DNA of 64,000 nucleotides, from positions 1-64,000 of the forward strand of contig NZ_NOIH01000014.1 in the NCBI RefSeq assembly GCF_002245655.1, read 5' to 3'. This DNA comes from Thauera propionica. GTDB lineage: Bacteria > Pseudomonadota > Gammaproteobacteria > Burkholderiales > Rhodocyclaceae. Position numbers and translations under genes: made by a program. Numbering within the stretch: position 1 is the stretch's first letter; each line of letters begins with the position of its first letter. Positions 8,565-17,000 of this stretch are shown piece after piece. Below the pieces are notes generated by a model. It worked only from the letters and a program-made list of their open reading frames with translations, did no database searches and was not told the origin of the DNA.

Positions 8565-9127
8565 CACAGGGGCAGCTCGGCCCGATCGGCCGTCAGCACT
8601 GCCGCGCCCTGCCCGCGGGCAGTCGCCCGCTCTGTCCGGAGTTCGCGCAAGCGGGGGAACGCGCCAAACAGCCCGACGCCCAGGCTCTCCAGTGCCGCCG
8701 GACGGGCGCAATCGAAACGGTATGCCGCCACCAGTTCCGCGTGCCCGTCACCTGCCGGCGCGGCATGTGCATGGGCGTGGTCATGGCCATGATCGTGGCG
8801 CCTGCCCTGCAGCCAGGGCGAATCGAGCGCGACATCCGTCAGGCGGCAATCGGCCGCCGCGGACGGCTGGAACAGCCCGGCACCGTTGCGCAGCACCGCC
8901 TCGGCGTCGGCCATCGCCTTGCGTTCGGCCGGCGTGCGGGGCTTGTGCTCGAAGCCCACCAGGCTGTCGAGCGGGCTGGCGAACTCGACGATCAGCGCAC
9001 TGCCGTCGGCCACGACACGCAACTCGGCGACACCGTGTTCATGCGGTGCATGCGCATGCTGGGCCCGGGCGGGTGCGCTCGCGACGATTCCCGTGAGCAC
9101 GACGGCGGCAAGGACTGCAGATTTCAT
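8564..9127 (-). CDS. ZrgA-like zinc-binding periplasmic protein (DUF2796)
   Basis: A 187-residue exported protein starting MKSAVLAAVVLTGIV with a signal peptide cut near ARAQHAHA, preceded by GGGAGAAG at ribosome-binding distance. It matches DUF2796, the ZrgA family. Two histidine-rich stretches are visible: HAHAPHEHG directly after the signal peptide, and HDHGHDHAHAHAAPAGDGH in the middle, both obvious candidate zinc-holding sites. It is the first gene of the minus-strand operon and its start is about 40 bases from the palindrome shared with zur, so zinc-dependent repression is very likely. A TTG 12 bases upstream gives a longer frame that I consider unlikely. Confidence 0.9.
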   Translation of the reverse strand: MKSAVLAAVVLTGIVASAPARAQHAHAPHEHGVAELRVVADGSALIVEFASPLDSLVGFEHKPRTPAERKAMADAEAVLRNGAGLFQPSAAADCRLTDVALDSPWLQGRRHDHGHDHAHAHAAPAGDGHAELVAAYRFDCARPAALESLGVGLFGAFPRLRELRTERATARGQGAAVLTADRAELPL

Positions 9128-9167
9128 GTCTTCTCCCAAAACGGTAGCGTACTGACGATCGATTCAA

Positions 9168-9184
9168 ATGCTACAATGTTGCAT
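9168..9184. promoter_or_regulatory. Candidate Zur operator between divergent zinc operons
   Basis: The 17-mer ATGCTACAATGTTGCAT is an inverted repeat (ATGC.ACA.TGT.GCAT on both strands, with mismatch only at the paired positions 5 and 13). It lies 28 bases before the chosen zur start and about 40 bases before the ZrgA-like gene, the right place to repress both. Size and symmetry suit a Fur-family repressor, and a Zur gene starts next to it. Confidence 0.8.
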
Positions 9185-9211
9185 CAAAAGCCGGCCCACG
9201 ACCAGACTGCC

Positions 9212-9676
9212 ATGCCTGATTACGCGCCTCACAGCCATCCTCACCCGAGCGCCCGCGACCTCATTGCCGCCCACGGCGGTCGCGTTACGCGCACGCGTAT
9301 CGCGGTCATCGAGACGCTGCAGGCCGCTCAGCATCCGCTGTCGCACGACGAGATCGGCGCCGCACTGGCGGCAGCCGACATCGCTCACGACCGCGTCACG
9401 CTTTACCGCGCGCTCGACTGGCTGGTCGAGCAGGGCATCGCCCAGCGCATCGCCGGCGGCGAACGCGCATGGCGCTTCGAGATCCGCCACGACGGCGCGC
9501 ACCGCCACGCCCATTTCCACTGCGACCGCTGTGGCCAGATCCTGTGCCTCGAGGAGGTCCCAACCGAGACCAGCCCGGCACTGCCTGCGGGCTTCGAGCT
9601 GGACCGTACCGAACTGGTTCTCCATGGCGCCTGCGCCGACTGCGGACGACAGGGCGCAAAGGCCGGCACGCGATGA
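9212..9676 (+). CDS. zur: Zinc uptake regulator Zur (Fur family)
   Basis: A 154-residue repressor. The N-terminal winged helix (about 15-90) contains the recognition region HDRVTLYRALDWLVEQG. The dimerisation half contains HRHAHFHCDRCGQILCLEE and a C-terminal CADCG, which form the structural Cys4 zinc site and the regulatory His sites typical of Zur/Fur. Zur binds DNA when loaded with zinc and represses uptake genes. An ATG 36 bases upstream (9176) lies inside the operator palindrome, so I chose 9212. It leads the operon zur, His-rich peptide, znuC, znuB, znuA, and probably represses itself through the palindrome at 9168-9184. Confidence 0.93.
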   Translation: MPDYAPHSHPHPSARDLIAAHGGRVTRTRIAVIETLQAAQHPLSHDEIGAALAAADIAHDRVTLYRALDWLVEQGIAQRIAGGERAWRFEIRHDGAHRHAHFHCDRCGQILCLEEVPTETSPALPAGFELDRTELVLHGACADCGRQGAKAGTR

Positions 9677-9873
9677 CGACGCCGACCTCGCACCTGCACG
9701 AGCACGCCGGCGGCCACGATCACCCGCCGTCCCACGCGCATTCGCACTTGCCGCGGCTGGCGCGCGCCTTCCCGCCACGCAGCCTGCTCGGCCTGGGCGT
9801 GCCCGCCCGCCTCGGCCTCGCATCACTCGCCACCGGCCTGCTGTGGCTCGCCGTGCTGTGGGCGTTGAACTGA
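9673..9873 (+). CDS. Small histidine-rich membrane protein in znu operon
   Basis: A 66-residue protein whose ATG overlaps the zur stop (ATGA) and whose stop is followed at once by znuC. Eight histidines lie in the first 25 residues (HLHEHAGGHDH and HAHSH), followed by one hydrophobic segment at about 46-65 (LGLASLATGLLWLAVLWALN). This looks like a cytoplasmic or periplasmic zinc-binding tail on a single membrane anchor. I do not recognise a named family. Tight coupling on both sides and the His content argue that it is a real gene with a role in zinc handling. The longer frame from 9469 is the out-of-frame reading of zur. Confidence 0.75.
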   Translation: MTTPTSHLHEHAGGHDHPPSHAHSHLPRLARAFPPRSLLGLGVPARLGLASLATGLLWLAVLWALN

Positions 9874-9874
9874 A

Positions 9875-10714
9875 ATGCATCCCGTTCCTCCGCCGCTGAT
9901 CCGCATCGAGAACCTCACGCTGGGCTACGACCGCCACCCGGCGGTCCACCACCTGAACGGCGACATTCCCGCGGGTGCGCTGGTGGCCGTCATCGGCCCG
10001 AACGGCGCCGGCAAGTCGACCCTGCTCAAGGGGCTGGCCGGTGAGCTGCGCCCCATCGGCGGCCGCATCCTGATGCCGACGCTGCCGCCCGGCGCGCTGG
10101 CCTACCTGCCGCAGCGCGGCGAGATCGACCACAGCTTTCCGGTGTCGGTATTCGATGTCGTCGCCATGGGGCTGTGGCGCGAAGTGGGCGCCTTCGGCGG
10201 CCTGTCGCGCGCGCAGCGCCAGCGGGTGCGCGACGCGCTGGCCGCGGTGGGCCTGTCGGGCTTCGAGTCGCGGCCGATCGGCTCGCTGTCGGGCGGACAG
10301 TTGCAGCGCGCGCGCTTTGCCCGCCTGATCCTGCAGGACGCACCGCTGATCCTGCTCGACGAGCCCTTCGCCGCCATCGACAGCCGCACGGTGGACGATC
10401 TGGTGCAGCTCATCCTCGACTGGCATCGCGAGGGCCGCACCGTGCTGACCGTGGTGCACGATCTCGAGCAGGTGCGCCGCCATTTTCCCACCAGCCTGCT
10501 GCTGTCGCGCGAGCCGGTAGCCTTCGGCCCGACTGCCCAGGTGCTCACGCCCAAGATGCTGGCGCGCGCTCGCCGGCTGTCCGAGGCCTTCGACGAAGAC
10601 GCCCCCGAGTGCCACATCGAGCTGCCCGAAGGCAGCGCGCCCGCGGAATCCGAACCGCAGGTGCATCAACACGGGCACGGACACGAGCCCCCCGAACACA
10701 ACCACCGTCACTGA
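9875..10714 (+). CDS. znuC: Zinc ABC importer ATPase ZnuC
   Basis: A 279-residue ATPase of the metal-type ABC importer class. Walker A GPNGAGKST (about 43-51), signature LSGGQLQRARFARL, Walker B LILLDEPFAAID and H-loop VVHDLEQVRRHFP are all intact. The C-terminus carries an extra tail, HQHGHGHEPPEHNHRH, not needed for ATP hydrolysis and presumably able to bind zinc. It starts two bases after the His-rich small gene and is followed after 37 bases by znuB. Position between zur and znuB/znuA makes zinc the likely substrate rather than manganese. Confidence 0.94.
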   Translation: MHPVPPPLIRIENLTLGYDRHPAVHHLNGDIPAGALVAVIGPNGAGKSTLLKGLAGELRPIGGRILMPTLPPGALAYLPQRGEIDHSFPVSVFDVVAMGLWREVGAFGGLSRAQRQRVRDALAAVGLSGFESRPIGSLSGGQLQRARFARLILQDAPLILLDEPFAAIDSRTVDDLVQLILDWHREGRTVLTVVHDLEQVRRHFPTSLLLSREPVAFGPTAQVLTPKMLARARRLSEAFDEDAPECHIELPEGSAPAESEPQVHQHGHGHEPPEHNHRH

Positions 10715-10751
10715 GCGCACCGCTCCGCCGCCCATCCGAGTTGCCCACGAC

Positions 10752-11618
10752 GTGATCGAATTCCTCGTTTCCCCGTTCACCGACTTCGCCTTCATGCGCC
10801 GCGCGCTGGCCGGTTGCCTGGCGCTCGCGCTCGGCGCCACGCCGGTCGGCGTGTTCCTGCTGCTGCGCCGCATGAGCCTGATGGGCGATGCGATGAGCCA
10901 CGCCATCCTGCCTGGCGCGGCGCTGGGCTATCTCGCCTTCGGCCTGTCGCTCGGTGCGATGACGGTCGGCGGCATCGTCGCCGGCCTGGTCGTGGTACTG
11001 GCCGCCGGTCTGGTGACGCGGGCCTCGGTCCTGAAGGAAGACGCCAGCCTCGCCGCCTTCTACCTGCTGTCGCTGGCAGCGGGCGTGATGATCGTGTCGC
11101 TGCGCGGGCGCAACCTCGACCTGCTGCACGTGCTGTTCGGCTCGGTGCTGGCGCTGGACGACGGCTCGCTGCTGCTGATCGCCTCGATCGCCACCGTGAC
11201 GCTGTTCTGCCTGGCGCTGCTGTTCCGGCCGCTGGTGATGGAGTGCTTCGACCCCGCCTTCCTGCGCGGTGTCAGCCGCTGGTCGCCGGTGGCGCACTAC
11301 GGCTTCCTGATGCTCGTGGTGCTCAACCTGGTCAGTGGCTTCCATGCGCTCGGTACGCTGATGGCAGTCGGCATCATGATCCTGCCGTCGGCCGCCGCGC
11401 GCCTTTGGGCGAAGGGCCTGCCAATGCTGCTCGCGCTGGCCGTGCTGTTCGCCTTCGCCAGCGGCGTGACCGGCCTGCTGCTGTCCTTCCATGCCGACGT
11501 CCCCGCCGGGCCGGCCATCGTCCTGGTATGCGGCGTGGTCTATTTCATCTCGCTGCTCGCCGCGCCGGGCGGGCTGCTGGTGGGCCGACTGCCGGTCCGC
11601 CATCACCTCAAGTCCTGA
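10752..11618 (+). CDS. znuB: Zinc ABC importer permease ZnuB
   Basis: A 288-residue inner-membrane permease of the ABC-3 family with about eight spans. It begins with a GTG codon (MIEFLVSPFTDFAFMRRALAG). The family motif around RRMSLMGDAMSHAILPGAALGYLAFG (about 40-65) is clear. It forms the channel for zinc delivered by ZnuA, driven by ZnuC. A minus-strand frame across the same DNA and a plus-strand frame from 10814 are shadows; the latter is open through the region but only its last part (znuA) is a gene. Confidence 0.94.
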   Translation: MIEFLVSPFTDFAFMRRALAGCLALALGATPVGVFLLLRRMSLMGDAMSHAILPGAALGYLAFGLSLGAMTVGGIVAGLVVVLAAGLVTRASVLKEDASLAAFYLLSLAAGVMIVSLRGRNLDLLHVLFGSVLALDDGSLLLIASIATVTLFCLALLFRPLVMECFDPAFLRGVSRWSPVAHYGFLMLVVLNLVSGFHALGTLMAVGIMILPSAAARLWAKGLPMLLALAVLFAFASGVTGLLLSFHADVPAGPAIVLVCGVVYFISLLAAPGGLLVGRLPVRHHLKS

Positions 11619-11653
11619 TTCCCTACCCTCCCCTGTCTCCCGGAAACACTGCC

Positions 11654-12577
11654 ATGACGCACGCCCGCCCCCTGCTGCGCCGGTTCGCCGGCCTCTGCAC
11701 ACTGTTCGCCCTTTCGAGTTCGGCCGCCCTGGCCCAGACCCCGCAACTCGAGGTCACGGCCAGCTTCAGCATCCTCGGCGACCTGGTCCATCAGGTTGGC
11801 GGCGACAAGGTCCGGGTGCGCACCCTGGTCGGACCCGACGAAGATGCTCACGCTTTCCAGCCACGCCCATCGGACGCGCGCGACATCGGCGCCTCGGCGC
11901 TCGTCGTGGTCAACGGGCTCGGCTTCGACGACTGGATGACGCGGCTGGCGCGCTCCGGCGGTTACAAGGGCGAAGTGGTGATTGCCAGCAAGGGCGTGAA
12001 GACGCTCGAGATGGACGACCACGGCCACGACCACAAGCACGGGCATGCCGCCGATCCGCACGCCTGGCAGGACATCGGGAATGCGCAGCAGTACGTCGCC
12101 AACATCGCTGCAGCGCTGGCTGCCGCCGACCCCGCCAACGCGGAGACCTACCGGAACAACGCCGAACGCTACGGCGGCGAACTGAAGGCCCTCGACGCCG
12201 AAATCCGCAGCGCCTTCGCCGCGCTGCCGGCCGAGCGCCGCAAGGTCGTAAGTTCACACGACGCCTTCGCCTACTTCGGCGAGGCCTATGGCATCCGCTT
12301 CCTGTCGCCGGTGGGCGTGTCGAACAACGCCGAGCCAACCGCCAAGGGTGTCGCCCGCCTGATCGGGCAACTGAAGAAGGAGAAGATCCCGGCGGTCTTC
12401 ATCGAGAACGTCGCAGATCCGCGCCTGATCGAGCGCATCCGCGCCGAAAGCGGCACCCGCGTGGGCGGCACGCTGTATTCGGATGCCCTATCCGCTTCAG
12501 GCGGCCCGGCGCCCGATTACCTGTCGATGATGCGCGCGAACTTCAGGGCGCTGCACGAAGCGCTCGCCACCCAGTAA
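11654..12577 (+). CDS. znuA: Zinc-binding periplasmic protein ZnuA
   Basis: A 307-residue cluster A-I metal-binding protein. Signal peptide about 1-28 (FAGLCTLFALSSSAALAQ). The metal ligands are recognisable: DAHAFQP (first His), DPHAWQD (second His), SSHDAFAYFG (third His) and the C-terminal acidic residue in GTLYSDAL. Between the first two is a short charged loop DDHGHDHKHGHAAD rich in histidine, which distinguishes zinc-specific ZnuA from manganese proteins. The start is 36 bases after znuB. It captures zinc in the periplasm for ZnuBC and is the last gene of the operon; a GC-rich hairpin follows. Confidence 0.95.
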   Translation: MTHARPLLRRFAGLCTLFALSSSAALAQTPQLEVTASFSILGDLVHQVGGDKVRVRTLVGPDEDAHAFQPRPSDARDIGASALVVVNGLGFDDWMTRLARSGGYKGEVVIASKGVKTLEMDDHGHDHKHGHAADPHAWQDIGNAQQYVANIAAALAAADPANAETYRNNAERYGGELKALDAEIRSAFAALPAERRKVVSSHDAFAYFGEAYGIRFLSPVGVSNNAEPTAKGVARLIGQLKKEKIPAVFIENVADPRLIERIRAESGTRVGGTLYSDALSASGGPAPDYLSMMRANFRALHEALATQ

Positions 12578-12586
12578 GGCAGCGAC

Positions 12587-12608
12587 GGCCGGGGAATCGC
12601 CCCCGGCC
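12587..12608. terminator. GC-rich hairpin between convergent znuA and TauE/SafE genes
   Basis: The stem GGCCGGGG pairs with CCCCGGCC across a short loop, 10 bases after the znuA stop and just before the end of the opposing permease gene. There is no clear T-run, so it is only a plausible bidirectional terminator. Confidence 0.5.
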
Positions 12609-12612
12609 CGCC

Positions 12613-13419
12613 TCAGCCAAATACGCTGTGCAGCATCTTGGCGCACAGCGCCATCAGCAGGCCGGCGAAGATCTTCTTCAGCGTGGCGACAGGCAGGCGG
12701 TGCGCAAGCGACGCGCCGATCGGCGCCATCCACATGCTCACCAGCGCCACCAGTACCAGCGCAGGCACATAGACATAGCCGAGCGTGAGCGGCGGCGTGC
12801 CCGGCGCATTCCAGCCATTGACCAGGTAGCCGATCGTACCGGCAATGGCGATCGGCAAGCCGATGGCCGCCGAGGTGCCGATCGCGTTCTGCACCTTGAC
12901 GTTGCACCAGGTCATGAAGGGCACGGACAGCGAGCCGCCACCGATTGCCACCAGGGCCGACACGCCACCGATACCCAGTCCGGCGACTGTCATGCCCGCC
13001 GCACCGGGCAGGTCACGGCTGGGCTTGGGCTTGATGTTGAGCAGCATCTGGATCGACACGTAGGCCATGAACACGGCGAAGAAGATCGCCAGCGCCGCCG
13101 TATTGACCCGGGACGCGATGAAGGTCGCGCCGAACGTGCCGGCGAGGATGCCCGGCGTGATAAGGCGCACCACGTCCCAGCGCACCGCGCCATGCGCATG
13201 GTGCGCACGCAGGCTGGATACCGAGGTCAACACGATGGCGGCCATCGATGTGCCGAGCGCCATATGCACGACCTGCTCGAGCGGAAAGCCCTGCGCCAGG
13301 AACAGCGTGGTCAGCATCGGCACCATGATGCCACCGCCGCCGACGCCAAGCAGGCCGGCGAAGAAACCGACCGCCGCCCCCAATACGGGGTAGGTCAGCC
13401 ACCAGATATCGAAAGTCAT
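12613..13419 (-). CDS. TauE/SafE-family membrane permease
   Basis: A 268-residue protein of about eight spans with the duplicated TauE/SafE motif: GFFAGLLGVGGGGIMVPML near 17-35 and GIGGVSALVAIGGGSLSVP near 150-168. The family includes exporters of sulphite, sulfoacetate and related organic anions; the substrate here is unknown. Start chosen at MTFDIWWLTYPVL because the upstream frame is not protein-like. It lies between znuA (convergent) and the 6S RNA terminator, with no obvious functional link to either. Confidence 0.85.
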   Translation of the reverse strand: MTFDIWWLTYPVLGAAVGFFAGLLGVGGGGIMVPMLTTLFLAQGFPLEQVVHMALGTSMAAIVLTSVSSLRAHHAHGAVRWDVVRLITPGILAGTFGATFIASRVNTAALAIFFAVFMAYVSIQMLLNIKPKPSRDLPGAAGMTVAGLGIGGVSALVAIGGGSLSVPFMTWCNVKVQNAIGTSAAIGLPIAIAGTIGYLVNGWNAPGTPPLTLGYVYVPALVLVALVSMWMAPIGASLAHRLPVATLKKIFAGLLMALCAKMLHSVFG

Positions 13420-13530
13420 GCCCGTTGATCCATCAGTACGAAGGCGGCACGGCCGCCAAGGCGCGGGACTATTCCCGCTTCGACGCCGGAATGCAAGGCC
13501 TGGCCACGGCACACTGGCACCCCGTTAACG
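13420..13530. other. Short intergenic stretch with no feature seen
   Basis: Between the permease start and the 6S RNA terminator I see no convincing gene; small frames on both strands here extend into the 6S RNA and have no family resemblance. It probably holds the promoter of the permease gene, but no clear -35/-10 pair could be picked. Confidence 0.5.
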
Positions 13531-13565
13531 AAAAAAGCGCAACCGTACAACTGGCTGCGCTTTTG
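13531..13565 (-). terminator. Rho-independent terminator after 6S RNA
   Basis: Read on the minus strand, AAAAGCGCAGCC pairs with GGTTGCGCTTTT around a loop and is followed by a run of six T. It sits about 10 bases beyond the inferred 3' end of 6S RNA. The A-rich 5' arm also makes it usable on the plus strand. Confidence 0.85.
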
Positions 13566-13569
13566 TCTG

Positions 13570-13752
13570 GCCCCCCGCCTGTGCCGTCTCCGCCGGGCAT
13601 CCTGAACCATGGGTTCAGGGAGGTCGCATCCCTTCCGCTTCAGGATCACCCGCAGGGGGCGTTCACACCAGCGGCATCGATGGTCAGCAACCGTGTCTCT
13701 CGACTATTGGTTCAAGGAATCTACGACTTCGACGAACACTGCAGGGGATTGA
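13570..13752 (-). ncRNA. ssrS: 6S RNA
   Basis: Directly downstream of zapA on the same strand, the expected position of ssrS in beta- and gammaproteobacteria. The hallmark 3' hairpin CCTGAACC..GGTTCAGG is at 13601-13619, matching the CUUGAACC..GGUUCAAG hairpin of the E. coli RNA. The other arm carries CACGGTTGCTGAC (compare CGCGGUUGGUGAGC) and near the 5' end TGCAGTGTTCGTCG. The ends can close through CCCC (13744-13747) and GGGG (about 13571-13576). The total of about 183 nt is the normal length. 6S RNA mimics an open promoter and sequesters sigma-70 RNA polymerase in stationary phase. Ends are approximate. Confidence 0.88.
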
Positions 13753-13774
13753 TCGGTATTGCGTATTGGCACCC

Positions 13775-14077
13775 TCAGAAGAGTTTTTCCTGCTGGGCCA
13801 GCACCCCATCGAGGCGTGCTTTCATGAGTCCGATTCTACGCTTCACGCCCGGCATGTCAAACCCGTTACCACGCTGGTGCTGCAGAAACTCATGGGCGAT
13901 GTTGAGGGCGGTCATGACCGCCAGCTTCTCGCCGGATGCGTTCGACTTGGCGCCAAGTTCGCGGAACTTGTCGTCAAGATAGGCGACGGTCGCCAGCAGC
14001 TCGTCCCTCGTCTCGGGGGTGCAGGAAACGCGATACTCCTTCCCGAGCAACATTACGTCCAGATGATCCATCGACAC
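13775..14077 (-). CDS. zapA: Cell division protein ZapA
   Basis: A 100-residue protein starting MSMDHLDVMLLGKEYRVSC, which matches the ZapA N-terminal beta hairpin, followed by the coiled coil (about 45-100) with the conserved MTALNIAHEFL segment. ZapA tetramers bundle FtsZ filaments at the division ring. It follows a ZapB-like gene with a five-base gap and precedes 6S RNA, the usual synteny. The reading on the other strand is a shadow. Confidence 0.93.
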   Translation of the reverse strand: MSMDHLDVMLLGKEYRVSCTPETRDELLATVAYLDDKFRELGAKSNASGEKLAVMTALNIAHEFLQHQRGNGFDMPGVKRRIGLMKARLDGVLAQQEKLF

Positions 14078-14082
14078 GTCCT

Positions 14083-14277
14083 TCAGGCCTCCGGCAGTTT
14101 GTCGAGCAGGGCTTCGAGGCGCCCGATCGCCAGCTTGAGCTTGGCAGCAAGCTGGCGATTCTCCGCATCGAGCTGGGCAACGCGACCGTGCAGGCCGATG
14201 TTCTCGGCCTTGACGCGGTCGTGCAGGCTGATCAGTTGCTCGAGCTGGGCTTCGAGCTGGGCGAGTTCGCTATCCAT
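14083..14277 (-). CDS. ZapB-like small coiled-coil protein (TIGR02449 type)
   Basis: A 64-residue, almost wholly heptad-patterned protein (MDSELAQLEAQLEQLISLHDRV...), start chosen at the ATG at 14275-14277 just upstream of zapA. Short coiled-coil proteins of this type precede zapA in many proteobacteria and are grouped with the Z-ring stabiliser ZapB. No other domain is present. A longer start 36 bases upstream is possible but adds residues unlike the family. Confidence 0.82.
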   Translation of the reverse strand: MDSELAQLEAQLEQLISLHDRVKAENIGLHGRVAQLDAENRQLAAKLKLAIGRLEALLDKLPEA

Positions 14278-14313
14278 GGCGCCGATCGTAGACAGGGGAT
14301 TCCGGACGGTCAA

Positions 14314-16164
14314 TCAGCGCTGGACCTGGGTCACGTCGCGCACCGCGCCGGTGTCGGCCGAGGTCGTCAGCGCGGCGTAGGCCTGCAGCGCGGCCGAGAC
14401 GGCGCGCTGGCGATTCACCGGCTTCCATGCCGCACTGCCTTTTGCTTCCATCCCGGCGCGGCGCGCCGCAAGCTCGGCGTCGGCAACAGCGAGGTGGATA
14501 CGGCGGTTCGGGATGTCGATCTCGATGGTGTCGCCGTCCTCGACCAGCGCAATCGCACCACCGCAGGCCGCCTCGGGCGAGGCGTGGCCGATCGACAGGC
14601 CGGAGGTGCCACCCGAGAAACGGCCATCCGTCAGCAGCGCGCACTCCTTGCCCAGGCCGCGGCTCTTCAGGTACGAAGTCGGGTAGAGCATCTCCTGCAT
14701 GCCAGGGCCACCCTTGGGGCCTTCGTAGCGGATGATGACGACGTCGCCGGCCTGCACCTGCTCGCCGAGAATGCCTTCGACCGCATCCTCCTGGCTTTCA
14801 TAGACGCGCGCCTTGCCGGTGAACTTCCAGATGGATTCATCCACGCCGGCGGTCTTCACGATGCAGCCCTTCTCGGCGATGTTGCCGTACAGCACGGCAA
14901 GGCCGCCGTCCTGGCTGAAGGCGTGCGCCTTGTCGCGGATGATGCCTTGAGAGCGATCCATGTCGAGCTCATTCCAGCGCCGGTCCTGCGAGAACGCGAC
15001 CTGCGTCGGCACGCCGCCGGGCGCCGCGCGATAGAGGGTGAACACCGAGGTGTCGTGCGCCTGCATGATGTCCCAGCGCGACAGGGCTTCGGCCATGGTC
15101 TTGCTGTGTACGGTCGGGACGTCGCGGTTGAGCAGGCCGGCGCGATCGAGCTCGCCGAGGATGCCCATGATGCCGCCGGCGCGATGCACGTCCTCGATAT
15201 GCACGTCGGCCACGGCGGGCGCCACCTTGCACAGGCAGGGCACGCGGCGGCTGATGCGGTCGATGTCCTTCATCGTGAAGTCGACGCCGGCCTCGCGCGC
15301 CGCCGCCAGAAGGTGCAGCACGGTGTTGGTCGAGCCACCCATCGCCACGTCCAGGCTGATCGCGTTCTCGAAGGCCTTGAAGCTGGCGATCGAGCGCGGC
15401 AGCACCGAGGCGTCGTCCTTTTCGTAGTATCGGCGAGCGAGGTCGACGATGCGGCGGCCCGCTTCCTTGAACAGCTGCTCGCGGTCGGCGTGGGTCGCCA
15501 GCGTGGTGCCGTTGCCCGGCAGCGACAGGCCCAGCGCCTCGGTGAGACAGTTCATCGAGTTGGCGGTGAACATGCCCGAGCACGAACCGCAAGTCGGGCA
15601 GGCGGAACGCTCGATAGCGTCCACTTCCTCGTCCGAACAGTTCTTGTCCGCGGCCTTCACCATGGCATCAACCAGGTCGAGCGAAATGACCTTGGCCTCC
15701 CACTTGACCTTGCCCGCTTCCATAGGCCCACCCGAGACGAAGATCGCCGGAATATTGAGGCGCAGCGCGGCCATCAGCATGCCCGGGGTGATCTTGTCGC
15801 AGTTCGAGATGCACACCAGCGCATCGGCGGTGTGGGCGTTGCACATGTACTCGACGCTGTCGGCGATGAGCTCGCGCGAGGGCAGCGAATACAGCATGCC
15901 GCCGTGACCCATGGCGATGCCGTCATCGACCGCGATGGTGTTGAATTCCTTGGCGACACCGCCTGCGGCCTCGATCTCGCGCGCAACCAATTGGCCCAGA
16001 TCCTTCAAATGCACGTGACCGGGCACGAACTGGGTGAAGCTGTTGGCGATGGCGATGATCGGCTTGCTGAAGTCTTCGTCCTTCATGCCCGTGGCGCGCC
16101 ACAGGGCGCGGGCACCAGCCATGTTGCGGCCAGCGGTGGAAGTGCGGGAACGATACTGGGGCAT
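14314..16164 (-). CDS. ilvD: Dihydroxy-acid dehydratase IlvD
   Basis: A 616-residue enzyme converting 2,3-dihydroxy-isovalerate and -methylvalerate into the 2-keto acids in valine, isoleucine and leucine synthesis. Iron-sulphur cluster cysteines are seen in [13 protein letters not shown] (about 117-129) and [19 protein letters not shown] (about 190-208). The start [23 protein letters not shown] matches the long form of the family, and the C-terminal [23 protein letters not shown] is the active-site region. It is transcribed alone and divergently from the YceH-like gene. Confidence 0.97.
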   Translation of the reverse strand: MPQYRSRTSTAGRNMAGARALWRATGMKDEDFSKPIIAIANSFTQFVPGHVHLKDLGQLVAREIEAAGGVAKEFNTIAVDDGIAMGHGGMLYSLPSRELIADSVEYMCNAHTADALVCISNCDKITPGMLMAALRLNIPAIFVSGGPMEAGKVKWEAKVISLDLVDAMVKAADKNCSDEEVDAIERSACPTCGSCSGMFTANSMNCLTEALGLSLPGNGTTLATHADREQLFKEAGRRIVDLARRYYEKDDASVLPRSIASFKAFENAISLDVAMGGSTNTVLHLLAAAREAGVDFTMKDIDRISRRVPCLCKVAPAVADVHIEDVHRAGGIMGILGELDRAGLLNRDVPTVHSKTMAEALSRWDIMQAHDTSVFTLYRAAPGGVPTQVAFSQDRRWNELDMDRSQGIIRDKAHAFSQDGGLAVLYGNIAEKGCIVKTAGVDESIWKFTGKARVYESQEDAVEGILGEQVQAGDVVIIRYEGPKGGPGMQEMLYPTSYLKSRGLGKECALLTDGRFSGGTSGLSIGHASPEAACGGAIALVEDGDTIEIDIPNRRIHLAVADAELAARRAGMEAKGSAAWKPVNRQRAVSAALQAYAALTTSADTGAVRDVTQVQR

Positions 16165-16262
16165 GACGACGCTCCGGAAAAGCTGCGGGAAAGCGTGTGA
16201 TTCTAACGCGGGCGACGAAGCATGCGTATCATCCGGGCTCTCGACTTTCGCCAGGAGCCGTC

Positions 16263-16952
16263 ATGCAGGACACCCCCGTCACCGACACTGCCAGCGAACC
16301 GGGCTTCGACCTCGATGCTGCCGAGATTCGCGTGCTCGGCGTGCTGATCGAGAAATCCTTCATCACCCCCGACGCCTACCCGATGTCGGTCAATGGCATC
16401 GTCACCGGCTGCAACCAGCTTACCGCGCGCGAGCCGGTGATGAGCCTGTCCGAATCCGAAGTCCAGGCCGCGATCGACAGCCTGATCGGCCGCCGCCTCG
16501 TCGCCAAGCGCGACCAGCCCAGCGCACGCGTCGCCAAGTACGAACACCTTGTGCGCCTGCGCCATTCGCTGCCGCCCGCCGAACAGGCCGTGCTGGCGAT
16601 GCTGATGCTGCGCGGCGCGCAGACCGCCGGAGAACTGCGCCAGCGCTGCGAGCGCCTGCACCGCTTCGACGACATCGCCGCGGTGGATGCGGTGCTCGAG
16701 CATCTGGCGGAGAAATACCCGCCGCTGGCAGCCGCCCTGCCGCGCGCACCTGGCACCAAGGAAACGCGCCACGTCCATCTGCTGGGTGGCCAGGCCGCCG
16801 TCGACGAGATGGCCGACAGCCTGCAGTCCGGTGGCGGCTCGAGCGTCGGCCGCGGTCGCGTTGCGGAACTCGAGGACGAGATCCGCCGTCTGCGGGAAGA
16901 CTTCGATGCCTTGCGGCGCGAGTTCGACACCTTCCGCCAGCAGTTCGACTGA
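16263..16952 (+). CDS. YceH-like protein (DUF480, winged-helix)
   Basis: A 229-residue protein starting MQDTPVTDTASEPGFDLDAAEIRVLGVLIEKSFITPDAYP, the family signature. Two winged-helix-like domains occupy about 15-100 and 105-185 (LRGAQTAGELRQRCERLHRFDD), followed by a short coiled coil (about 198-229). The cellular role of YceH is not established. Start taken at the ATG after GCCAGGAGCCGTC (GGAG at ribosome-binding distance). A minus-strand frame over the same region is a shadow. Confidence 0.88.
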   Translation: MQDTPVTDTASEPGFDLDAAEIRVLGVLIEKSFITPDAYPMSVNGIVTGCNQLTAREPVMSLSESEVQAAIDSLIGRRLVAKRDQPSARVAKYEHLVRLRHSLPPAEQAVLAMLMLRGAQTAGELRQRCERLHRFDDIAAVDAVLEHLAEKYPPLAAALPRAPGTKETRHVHLLGGQAAVDEMADSLQSGGGSSVGRGRVAELEDEIRRLREDFDALRREFDTFRQQFD

Positions 16953-17000
16953 TCGCAAAGGGGCCTGCCATCACGGCCCCGCCCAACCCTGCCCACGCCC

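Noticed and set aside
9164-10906. 580-codon minus-strand frame over zur and znuC
   Set aside because: Antisense to two well-supported genes and crosses the Zur palindrome.
13416-13649. 77-codon minus-strand frame between 6S RNA and the permease
   Set aside because: It overlaps the 6S RNA and its terminator and has no family resemblance.
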